Source: Victivallales bacterium (lineage in GTDB: Bacteria; Verrucomicrobiota; Lentisphaeria; Victivallales; JAUVCU01). From it: a DNA stretch of 5,710 nt. The stretch lies in the NCBI GenBank assembly GCA_029934175.1, contig JAOZMT010000166.1:1-5710 (forward strand), in the 5' to 3' direction. Position numbers and translations under genes: made by a program. The first letter of the stretch is position 1; every line of letters begins with the position of its first letter. This document shows positions 1 through 5,427 of this stretch, piece by piece. The notes below the pieces were generated by a model. It had not been told where the DNA came from. It ran no database searches and worked only from the letters and a program-made list of their open reading frames with translations.

Positions 1-1
1 C

Positions 2-100
2 GAAAAACTTCGTCTACTTTGTGGTAAAATGGGTTTTACTGAATATATACAAAAATCATTAACAATGCAAGCAAAGATTAAGGTTTATAAAAAACAATAA
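2..100 (+). CDS. C-terminal fragment of an unidentified protein (partial, 5' end outside window)
   Basis: An open frame enters from the left edge and runs 32 codons to a TAA at 98-100. It ends in a basic tail (KIKVYKKQ) preceded by LLCGKMGFTEYI. A run of 32 codons without a stop in such AT-rich DNA, with ordinary codon use, suggests a real gene end rather than chance. The piece GKMGFTEY followed by a short basic strand is loosely like the last strands of GNAT acetyltransferases, but this is too short to assign and I do not name a family. It is convergent with rpsD; the repeat array and the rpsD terminator lie between the two stops. Confidence 0.5.
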   Translation, partial: EKLRLLCGKMGFTEYIQKSLTMQAKIKVYKKQ

Positions 101-101
101 G

Positions 102-190
102 ATCTGTGTTAATCCGTATTATCCGTTCAATCAGCGTTCTATTAAAATAAAAAAACTGCGTTAATCTGCGTTTATCTGCGTAATCTGCGG
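102..190. repeat. Degenerate short tandem array, 9-10 bp period (ATCTGCG-type)
   Basis: Eight related units can be read. ATCNG cores begin at 102, 112, 121 and 130, and CTGCG cores begin at 156, 166, 176 and 185. A typical unit is TTAATCTGCG. The two groups are separated by an A-rich stretch (about 141-155). The spacing is 10, 9, 9 and then 10, 10, 9, close to one DNA helical turn. The array fills the space between the stop of the left-edge gene and the rpsD terminator, so it is non-coding. I have the impression that similar degenerate arrays are common between genes in several bacterial phyla; that is from memory and the function is not known to me. Confidence 0.7.
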
Positions 191-211
191 ATAACTCTTT
201 TTTTAGTATAT

Positions 212-246
212 AAAAAAAGCCACGATGCAAAATTGTATCGTGGCTT
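212..246 (-). terminator. Intrinsic terminator of rpsD
   Basis: The arms AAGCCACGATGCAA (217-230) and TTGTATCGTGGCTT (233-246) pair with a single G-U wobble, giving a stem of about 13 bp with a tight loop. Read on the minus strand the stem is followed by seven T residues (complement of A 212-218). It lies 37 bp past the rpsD stop. The plus strand lacks a comparable T-run after the stem, so it should act mainly on the rpsD transcript. Confidence 0.9.
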
Positions 247-283
247 ATAAAATTAAATCTTATTGTAAATAAGAAAAACTTAT

Positions 284-880
284 TTATCTTGCATAATATT
301 CAATAACTCTCATTGATTCAACATTAACAGGAACTTCTTCCAATAATGGAGTTCTCAATAAAACAACTTTGCATTTTTCTAGTTCAACTTCTAAATATGC
401 AGGAACTGTTGTATTTGATTTTTTTGCATTCTCCGAAACAATTGGAGATTTTTCTATATTAATTGAAATTTCATCGCCTTCTTTTACAGAATAAGATGAT
501 CTGTCAACAATTTTACCATTAATTAAAATATGTCTATGATTTACAATTTGCTTTGCAGAAAAAATAGAACTAGCTAACCCACTACGATAAACAACAGCGT
601 CTAAACGAGTTTCTAGAATTTGAACTAAACATTCATTTGTAAGTCCAGTCATTTTTTTAGCTCTTTGTAAAGCAAGTCTTAATTGCTTTTCAGATACAGC
701 ATAATGCCCTTTCAATTTTTGTTTTTCTAGTAATAAAGTTCCAAAAGTAGACAATTTTTGTCTTCTATTTTTTCCATGTTGCCCTGCTGGGTATGGACGC
801 TTTACGCTTGGACACTTTGGATTATTCCAAAGACAACTACCGATTCTACGGCATAATTTATGTTTTGCTTGACCTTGCAT
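284..880 (-). CDS. rpsD: 30S ribosomal protein S4
   Basis: S4 binds 16S rRNA early in small-subunit assembly and contributes to decoding accuracy. The 198-residue product has the usual length (about 200). Recognisable blocks in order are: the basic N-terminal segment with RPYPAGQHG (28-36), the LEKQKLKGHY block (51-60), an S4 RNA-binding domain from TRLDAVVYR (91-99) through NHRHILINGKIVD (114-126) to the KEGDEISI turn (133-140), and the conserved end VIEYYAR. The start at 880 is supported by AGGAG nine bases upstream and by the family's N-terminal length. H7, C10, C16 and C23 could form a variant zinc site: the classical C-x2-C pair has become H-x2-C and the second pair is spaced C-x6-C. A promoter candidate lies directly upstream and a strong terminator follows, so it is probably its own transcription unit beside secG. 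Confidence 0.97.
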   Translation of the reverse strand: MQGQAKHKLCRRIGSCLWNNPKCPSVKRPYPAGQHGKNRRQKLSTFGTLLLEKQKLKGHYAVSEKQLRLALQRAKKMTGLTNECLVQILETRLDAVVYRSGLASSIFSAKQIVNHRHILINGKIVDRSSYSVKEGDEISINIEKSPIVSENAKKSNTTVPAYLEVELEKCKVVLLRTPLLEEVPVNVESMRVIEYYAR

Positions 881-904
881 GTTATCCCTCTCCTTTTTGT
901 TAGA

Positions 905-933
905 GTTTTATTATTTGTAAATATCGGTGTCAA
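905..933 (-). promoter_or_regulatory. Candidate sigma-70-type promoter for rpsD
   Basis: On the minus strand a perfect -35 box TTGACA (928-933) is followed after 17 bases by TAAAAC (905-910, four of six matches to TATAAT). Initiation would fall around 895-900, almost at the Shine-Dalgarno sequence (890-894), giving a very short leader of about 20 nt. Just upstream is a short palindrome around CCTAA/TTAGG next to a run of C. The perfect -35 and 17 bp spacing support it; the poor -10 and short leader count against it. Confidence 0.5.
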
Positions 934-962
934 GCCTAAAATTAGGGGGCCAATATCTACGC

Positions 963-1006
963 TAAATTATATCTAAACTTATTCAATTTAGATATAGTAT
1001 AATTTA
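963..1006. promoter_or_regulatory. Inverted repeat with an embedded TATAAT in the secG-rpsD gap
   Basis: TAAATTATATCTAAA (963-977) pairs with 987-1006 as an inner 7-9 bp stem and an outer 8 bp stem, separated by a bulge of about five bases on the right arm. The loop is about nine bases (978-986). No T-run follows on the minus strand, so it is not a normal terminator for secG. On the minus strand a perfect TATAAT (966-971) follows the inner stem, without a good -35 at 17 bp. It could be an operator, an upstream rpsD promoter element or an mRNA 3' hairpin of secG. Such palindromes also arise by chance in AT-rich DNA. Confidence 0.35.
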
Positions 1007-1049
1007 CACCATAAATGTAAAATTTCAAGAATTATAAAAGAAATATTTA

Positions 1050-1481
1050 CTATTTTGTTTTAGTTTCTTCTTTTACATCTGTAACAGCTTTTTCTGTTAC
1101 TTTAGTTTCAACAACTTTTGCATCAGCTTTAACAGCTTTAACAGCTTTAACAGCTTCAACTTTATCTTTCACTTCTTCTTCTTCTTCTACTACTTCTTTT
1201 TTCACTTCTGGTTGTTCAATAGTTTCTAAAATACTTTGATCCTTTTCAGAATGACCTATCAAGATAGCCAATAAAAGAGTAACAACGAAAAATGTAGAAG
1301 TCAACCATACAGTAGCTTTTGACAAATGATTTACTGCTTGACCACCAAAAACACTTTCAGCAGCACCACCAAAAGAAGTTCCAAGTCCTGCTCCTTTTGA
1401 TTGTTGTATTAAAATCAACCCAATTAAAATGGCAGCAACTACAACATCTAGCGTAGCTAAAAAAACAATAAGAATATTCAT
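1050..1481 (-). CDS. secG: Preprotein translocase subunit SecG with extended charged tail
   Basis: SecG is the small accessory subunit of the SecYEG channel in the cytoplasmic membrane and aids protein export. The 143-residue product has a first membrane segment at about 3-25, the diagnostic cytoplasmic loop QQSKGAGLGTSFGG (26-39) continuing to ESVFGG (42-47), and a second membrane segment at about 56-76. From about residue 80 to the end it is a hydrophilic tail rich in Glu, Lys, Val and Ala, with a glutamate run (99-103) and a VKA triplet repeat. Many SecG proteins are about 75-110 residues long, so the tail makes this one long. The start at 1481 is supported by AAGGAG seven to twelve bases upstream (1488-1493). 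It follows tpiA by 60 bp, a gap holding an 11 bp inverted repeat. Adjacency of tpiA and secG is common in many bacteria. Confidence 0.95.
   Translation of the reverse strand: MNILIVFLATLDVVVAAILIGLILIQQSKGAGLGTSFGGAAESVFGGQAVNHLSKATVWLTSTFFVVTLLLAILIGHSEKDQSILETIEQPEVKKEVVEEEEEVKDKVEAVKAVKAVKADAKVVETKVTEKAVTDVKEETKTK
1124..1159. repeat. Four tandem 9 bp units inside secG (VKA repeat)
   Basis: CAGCTTTAA occurs at 1124, 1133 and 1142, followed by the variant CAGCTTCAA at 1151. In the secG frame this encodes Val-Lys-Ala units preceded by Val-Glu-Ala. Because the period is a multiple of three, copy-number change would lengthen or shorten the cytoplasmic tail without breaking the frame. A CTT run (1172-1188), coding for glutamates, lies close by. 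Confidence 0.85.
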
Positions 1482-1496
1482 TTTTATCTCCTTAAT

Positions 1497-1531
1497 AACT
1501 ATAACTTCCCAAAAATCAGAAAGTTATAGTT
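1497..1531. promoter_or_regulatory. Perfect 11 bp inverted repeat between tpiA and secG
   Basis: AACTATAACTT (1497-1507) and AAGTTATAGTT (1521-1531) are exact reverse complements separated by 13 bases. In the minus-strand transcript the hairpin ends only three bases before the secG Shine-Dalgarno AAGGAG (1488-1493). It has no T-run after it, so it is not a standard terminator. It could affect secG translation, act as an mRNA processing or stability element, or be a protein operator. The sequence does not distinguish these. Confidence 0.6.
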
Positions 1532-1541
1532 TATAAATTAA

Positions 1542-2303
1542 TTATCCAACAGCATTAATGATAAGTTCTGAAAAATCTTTAGCACTTAAACTAGCACCAC
1601 CGATTAATCCACCATCAATATTTTCTTGTCCAACAAGTTCTTTAGAGTTTGCACCCTTCATACTTCCTCCATATTGAATACGAACAGCATCTGCAACTTC
1701 TTGACCTAAAATATCAGCAACAACACTTCTGCAAGCCTTGTGAGTATCTTCAGCCATTTCAGGAGTAGCAGTTTTACCAGTTCCAATAGCCCATACAGGC
1801 TCATAAGCAATAACAATATTTTCCATATCAGAAGCAGATATACCTTCTAAACCACCAGTAAGTTGCGTTTTAACAACATCATTAGTAGTTCCATTTTCTC
1901 TTTCTTCTAAAGATTCACCAATGCAAAGCATAACTTTAAAACCTGCGGCTAGTGCAGTTTTAGTTCTTTGATTAACAGTTTTATCCGTTTCTCCAAAATA
2001 CTGTCTTCTTTCACTATGACCAATAATAACCCATTCAACACCAACTTCTTTAAGCATATCAGCTGAAATTTCTCCAGTGAATGCTCCAGACTCAGCCCAA
2101 CTTATATTTTGAGCACCAACTTGAATATTACTACCTTTTGCAGCTTCAACAACAGCTGATAAAGTTGTAAATGTTGGACAAACAACAATCTCTGCGTTAT
2201 CAACATTTGCAACAAGAGGTTTTAGTTCATTAACTAAAGCTACACCTTCTGCAACAGTTTTATTCATTTTCCAGTTTCCTGCAATAATTACTTTTCTTGA
2301 CAT
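1542..2303 (-). CDS. tpiA: Triose-phosphate isomerase
   Basis: This cytoplasmic enzyme interconverts dihydroxyacetone phosphate and glyceraldehyde 3-phosphate. The 253-residue product has the normal family length and a complete active site: AGNWKMN near the start with N10 and K12, the electrophile H96 in IIGHSERR (93-100), the catalytic base E168 in AYEPVW (166-171), the mobile loop 6 AIGTGKTAT (172-180), and the phosphate-binding segments YGGSM (211-215) and GGLIGGASL (231-239). The start at 2303 follows AAGGAGAAAATT, the same ribosome-binding context seen before gap. It begins 31 bp after the stop of the nuclease-like gene, and no separate promoter is evident, so it probably shares the pgk transcript. 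Confidence 0.98.
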   Translation of the reverse strand: MSRKVIIAGNWKMNKTVAEGVALVNELKPLVANVDNAEIVVCPTFTTLSAVVEAAKGSNIQVGAQNISWAESGAFTGEISADMLKEVGVEWVIIGHSERRQYFGETDKTVNQRTKTALAAGFKVMLCIGESLEERENGTTNDVVKTQLTGGLEGISASDMENIVIAYEPVWAIGTGKTATPEMAEDTHKACRSVVADILGQEVADAVRIQYGGSMKGANSKELVGQENIDGGLIGGASLSAKDFSELIINAVG

Positions 2304-2334
2304 AATTTTCTCCTTTTTTTATTTTTATTTATTA

Positions 2335-2936
2335 TTATAAATTTTTACTAGCTTCACTTAAAACCCAATTTAAAACATTTAAAAGTTCTTGTAACTGCAT
2401 TTGTGCAGTATATACATTGTTATCCATTTTTATAACATTCCCTTCTAAAATTGCAAATCTCCAATCAAATCCAGTTGTAACCAACCCATAAATAGGAATT
2501 TCAGAATTCCCATTCTCTAATTGAGCAGCATACATTTCTGAAAAAACTTGTCCCCAACCTTCAAAAAAATTATCCAGTTTAGCGATTCCTACACACATGA
2601 CAGGAGTTTTATATGTTAAATCATCATTACCTTTAGACCCTAATAAAAAATCAGGTGTTCCAATAAGTTTTTTTCTTTATCAACATTAAATTCCACATGA
2701 GACCAAACAGTAATATTATACTCTTCGGCAACTTCAACAAGAATAGGAGATATAATAGATTCGCATATAGCAGCCTCTGTATATGTTCTAGCACTGTCTT
2801 CAAAACTTTTTTTTAGTCTATTTTCAAAATATGAATTTATCTCAAAATGTTTTTCATTTAAAAAATTTTCATGCTTTAAAACTAAGCCAAATTCATCAAC
2901 AACTTGACTATAAGTTTTAAAATCTGTGTAAGCCAT
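2335..2936 (-). pseudogene. Frameshifted PD-(D/E)XK nuclease-fold-like protein of unknown function
   Basis: Two frames, 2936-2640 (98 codons) and 2598-2335 (87 codons from its first ATG), join into one protein of about 200 residues if one base is added in the A7 run at 2668-2674 or the ribosome slips back by one there. Restored landmarks in order are: AICESIISPIL (56-66) with E59, IGTPDFLL (92-99) with D96, VGIAK (116-120), EGWGQVFSEMYAAQ (126-139), then IYGLVTTGFDWRFAILEGN. From memory, this matches an uncharacterised family with the pattern GxPDF, a VVEAK-type strand and DDF-EGWGQ-AE-AAQ, which I take to be a PD-(D/E)XK nuclease fold. Position 118 is Ile where that family has catalytic Glu; D96 and K120 are kept. 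The first part starts 17 bp after pgk with AGGA before its ATG. The ATG at 2598 has no ribosome-binding site and sits inside the conserved core, so it is not a real start. The broken state is certain in this sequence; its cause is not. Confidence 0.75.
2667..2675 (-). other. A7 tract and -1 slippery heptamer at the frame junction
   Basis: On the minus strand the sequence reads GAAAAAAAC, with zero-frame codons GAA AAA AAC (residues 88-90). This gives A AAA AAC in the X XXY YYZ phase required for -1 ribosomal frameshifting. A shift here continues as CTT ATT GGA ACA CCT GAT, entering the conserved IGTPD block exactly, while the zero frame stops at TAG (2642-2640). The same run could permit RNA polymerase slippage, or could be a one-base deletion or a base-calling error. 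I see no obvious strong downstream hairpin. Confidence 0.6.
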
Positions 2937-2953
2937 TTTTATCCTAAAATTTA

Positions 2954-4168
2954 TTATTTATCGTTTAAAGCCATAACTCCTGGCAAATCTTTTCCTTCTA
3001 AATATTCTAAAGAAGCTCCACCACCAGTAGAGATATGAGACATTTTATCAGCTAAACCACTTGCATTAACTGCAGCAACAGAATCGCCACCACCAATAAT
3101 ACTTGTTGCATCTGAATCAGCAACCGCTTTACAAACAGTCATTGTAGCATTTGCAAAATTTGACATTTCAAAACATCCCATAGGACCATTCCAAAGAACA
3201 GTTTTTGCATTTGCGATTTGTGCAGCATATAACTCAGCAGTCTTAGGCCCTACATCTAAAGCCATGTAACCTTTAGGAATATCATTCCCAACTGTTTCAA
3301 TTTTAGCATCATTTGAAAAATCATCAGCTGCAACATTATCAACTGGTAGCATTAAATTAACACCTTTTTCTTTAGCAACTTCTAAAATACTTTTTGCTGT
3401 ATCAATTAAATCGTCTTCAACTAAAGAATTTCCAATTTCATGACCTTGAGCTTTTAAGAAAGTATAAGCCATTCCACCACCAATAAGGATTGAATCAACT
3501 TTATCCATTAATGATGTTAAAACTTGAAGCTTTCCAGAAACTTTTGCTCCACCAATAATAGCAACGAAAGGCTTAACTGGGTTTGCAACTGTATTTCCTA
3601 AATATTTAATTTCTTTTTCTAATAATAAACCAGAAACAGCGGTATCAACATATTTTGCGATTAGTGCAGTTGAAGCATGAGCTCTATGAGCGGTTCCAAA
3701 TGCATCATTCACATAAACATTACCAAGTTTTGATAATTCTTCTGCAAATTTTAATTGCAATGCTTTGTCTTCATCTGTTTTTGCTTTCATATCTTCTTCT
3801 TTATGAAAACGAGTGTTTTCACAAACTAAAATATCGCCAGCAGATAAACTATTTGCTTGCTTAACAACATCCGCTCCAATACAATCAGATGCAAAAGCTA
3901 TATCTTTGTTTAATAATTTAGCCAAATAATCAGCAGTTACTTTTAAACTAAATTCAGCTTTAACTTCCCCTTTTGGACGACCTAAATGACTTAATAAAAC
4001 TAAAGAAGCCCCTGCTTCTATTATTGTATTAATTGTTGGCAATGCAGCTTTAATTCTTGTATCATCAGTGATAATACCATCTTTCAATGGAACATTAAAA
4101 TCAACACGCATTACAACTTTTTTACCTTTTAAATCAATATCTACAATTGTTTTTTTATTTACATTCAT
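2954..4168 (-). CDS. pgk: Phosphoglycerate kinase
   Basis: This cytoplasmic enzyme transfers phosphate from 1,3-bisphosphoglycerate to ADP, yielding ATP and 3-phosphoglycerate. The 404-residue product is slightly longer than the common 390-400 but complete. The N-terminal substrate domain has RVDFNVPLKDG (21-31), R38, SHLGRPKG (60-67), ENTRFHKEE (117-125) and NDAFGTAHRAHAS (154-166). The nucleotide domain has GGAKVSGK (206-213), LIGGGMAYTFL (228-238), LWNGPMGCFE (325-334) and GGGDS (359-363), with the closing segment STGGGASLEYLEGK (380-393). The start at 4168 has TAGGAG upstream in the leader. A terminator-like hairpin sits about 35 bp before the start and no clear promoter fits in between, so expression probably depends on read-through from gap or a promoter I do not recognise. 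Confidence 0.98.
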   Translation of the reverse strand: MNVNKKTIVDIDLKGKKVVMRVDFNVPLKDGIITDDTRIKAALPTINTIIEAGASLVLLSHLGRPKGEVKAEFSLKVTADYLAKLLNKDIAFASDCIGADVVKQANSLSAGDILVCENTRFHKEEDMKAKTDEDKALQLKFAEELSKLGNVYVNDAFGTAHRAHASTALIAKYVDTAVSGLLLEKEIKYLGNTVANPVKPFVAIIGGAKVSGKLQVLTSLMDKVDSILIGGGMAYTFLKAQGHEIGNSLVEDDLIDTAKSILEVAKEKGVNLMLPVDNVAADDFSNDAKIETVGNDIPKGYMALDVGPKTAELYAAQIANAKTVLWNGPMGCFEMSNFANATMTVCKAVADSDATSIIGGGDSVAAVNASGLADKMSHISTGGGASLEYLEGKDLPGVMALNDK

Positions 4169-4198
4169 TTTTAATTTTCTCCTATAATATAATTACAC

Positions 4199-4231
4199 AA
4201 AAACCCGAGGAAGATAAAATCCTCCTCGGGT
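4199..4231 (-). terminator. Intrinsic terminator after gap (possible attenuator before pgk)
   Basis: On the minus strand ACCCGAGGA and TCCTCGGGT (4223-4231 and 4203-4211) form a perfect 9 bp GC-rich stem. It can extend inward through a G-U pair and GAT/ATC to about 13 bp with a three-base loop. Five T residues follow (4199-4203), then GTGT. The short T-run and its place between two glycolytic genes fit partial termination, which would give more gap than pgk transcript. Confidence 0.85.
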
Positions 4232-4239
4232 ATTAATTA

Positions 4240-4255
4240 AAATAGCGAACTATTT
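4240..4255 (-). other. Small hairpin with UUCG loop downstream of gap stop
   Basis: In the minus-strand transcript AAATAG and CTATTT flank TTCG, giving a six-pair AT-rich stem with a four-base UUCG loop, 10 bases after the gap stop codon and upstream of the main terminator. The closing pair is G-C rather than the especially stable C-G. It may cap or stabilise the 3' end of the gap message; the stem is short enough to be chance. Confidence 0.35.
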
Positions 4256-4265
4256 AAGAATTCCG

Positions 4266-5276
4266 TTACGCGTTGTCAACAGAGTTCATGTGTTCGATTA
4301 AATTAACAACTTTGTTTGAGTATCCCCACTCATTGTCATACCAAGATATAACTTTAACAAAATTATCATTTAAAGCAATACCTGCTTCAGCATCAAAAAC
4401 ACTAGTTTGAGTTTCACCGATGAAATCAGAAGAAACAACCTTGTCTTCAGTATAACCTAAAACACCTTTCATAGTAGTTTCAGAAGTAGATTTCATAACA
4501 GCTTTAATTTCGTCATAAGTAGCTGATTTTTCTAAACGACAAGTTAAATCAACAACAGAAACATCTGCAGTAGGAACGCGGAAAGCCATACCAGTTAATT
4601 TACCATTAAGTTTAGGAATAACTTTTCCAACAGCTTTTGCAGCACCAGTTGAAGAAGGTATGATATTAAATGCAGCACCACGACCACCACGCCAGTCTTT
4701 CATTGAAGGACCGTCAACAGTTTTTTGTGTAGCTGTTGTAGCATGAACAGTAGTCATTAGACCTTCAACAATTCCGAAATTATCATCAAGAACTTTTGCG
4801 ATAGGTGCAAGACAGTTAGTTGTGCAAGAAGCATTAGAAACAACATTCATATCAGCTTTATATTCGTCATTATTAACACCCATAACGAACATTGGAGCAT
4901 CTCCAGAAGGAGCAGAAATAACAACTTTTTTAGCTCCACCTTTGAAATGAGCAGAAGCTTTTTCAGTAGTAGTGAACACACCAGTTGACTCAACAACATA
5001 CTCAGCGCCACAATCAGACCATTTGATATTTGATGGATCCATTTCAGCAAATACTGAAATAGCTTTTCCATTAACAACAAGTTTTCCGTCTGCTAATTCA
5101 ATAGAACCATTAAATCGTCCATGAACTGTATCATATTTCAACATATAAACCATATAATCTAAATCGATAAATGGGTCATTAATACCAGTTACTTCAACAT
5201 TCTCATTTGCTACTGCCGCACGAAATACTAAACGCCCGATACGCCCGAATCCATTAATTCCAACTTTTATAGCCAT
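4266..5276 (-). CDS. gap: Glyceraldehyde-3-phosphate dehydrogenase, type I
   Basis: This cytoplasmic enzyme oxidises and phosphorylates glyceraldehyde 3-phosphate to 1,3-bisphosphoglycerate. The 336-residue product has the standard type I length. The Rossmann motif INGFGRIGR (7-15) and N33-D34 after the second strand point to NAD rather than NADP preference, by family rule. The catalytic C151 lies in SNASCTTNCLAP (147-158) and its partner H178 in TTVHATTATQ (175-184). The segment DGPSMKDWRGGRGA (188-201), the inorganic-phosphate region SSTGAAKAVG (208-217), AFRVPT (231-236) and WYDNEWGYS (312-320) are all intact. The start at 5276 follows AAGGAG at six bases' spacing. It leads the glycolytic cluster, and a terminator-like hairpin separates it from pgk. 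Confidence 0.98.
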   Translation of the reverse strand: MAIKVGINGFGRIGRLVFRAAVANENVEVTGINDPFIDLDYMVYMLKYDTVHGRFNGSIELADGKLVVNGKAISVFAEMDPSNIKWSDCGAEYVVESTGVFTTTEKASAHFKGGAKKVVISAPSGDAPMFVMGVNNDEYKADMNVVSNASCTTNCLAPIAKVLDDNFGIVEGLMTTVHATTATQKTVDGPSMKDWRGGRGAAFNIIPSSTGAAKAVGKVIPKLNGKLTGMAFRVPTADVSVVDLTCRLEKSATYDEIKAVMKSTSETTMKGVLGYTEDKVVSSDFIGETQTSVFDAEAGIALNDNFVKVISWYDNEWGYSNKVVNLIEHMNSVDNA

Positions 5277-5302
5277 AATTTTCTCCTTTTTTTTGATTAA
5301 TT

Positions 5303-5327
5303 ATCTACATTATAAAAAAGTGTAGAT
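5303..5327. promoter_or_regulatory. Inverted repeat ATCTACA/TGTAGAT around a TATAAT in the gap leader
   Basis: ATCTACA (5303-5309) and TGTAGAT (5321-5327) are exact reverse complements with 11 bases between them. On the minus strand a perfect -10 hexamer TATAAT (5309-5314) lies in the loop and touches one arm, though the -35 region 17 bases upstream (TTTAAT) is poor. If this -10 is used, the repeat would flank it like an operator. If the farther promoter is used, it becomes a hairpin in the 5' leader about 27 bases from the start codon. Confidence 0.4.
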
Positions 5328-5350
5328 TTATATTAAAACTATATGCTCTT

Positions 5351-5378
5351 AATTTACATCATTTTTCTAAAAAGTCAA
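5351..5378 (-). promoter_or_regulatory. Candidate promoter for gap
   Basis: On the minus strand TTGACT (5373-5378, five of six matches to TTGACA) is followed after 16 bases by TAAATT (5351-5356, four of six). Initiation near 5344 would give a leader of about 70 nt containing the ATCTACA inverted repeat and the Shine-Dalgarno sequence. It is the best match upstream of gap judged over both boxes. Confidence 0.5.
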
Positions 5379-5427
5379 TAAATTTAATAAATCTTTTATG
5401 AAAAATTTGCGATATATGCAATTTTAG

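Noticed and set aside
102..190. CRISPR array
   Set aside because: Units are 9-10 bp and degenerate, with no spacer-length unique sequence between them.
1003..1021. Hairpin TTTACA/TGTAAA after secG as a terminator
   Set aside because: It has only six AT-rich pairs and no T-run, and it overlaps an arm of the larger inverted repeat.
2335..2598. Independent small gene starting at the ATG at 2598
   Set aside because: There is no Shine-Dalgarno sequence before it, and the conserved sequence extends upstream of this Met in the same frame (IGTPDFLL), so the ATG is internal to a longer broken gene.
3655..3864. Plus-strand open frame of 69 codons opposite pgk
   Set aside because: It is antisense to a highly conserved gene, has no convincing ribosome-binding site, and encodes a Leu/His-rich product typical of a reverse-frame shadow.
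4847..5080. Minus-strand open frame of 77 codons within gap
   Set aside because: It overlaps intact gap in another frame and the Leu/Lys-rich product has no recognisable motif.
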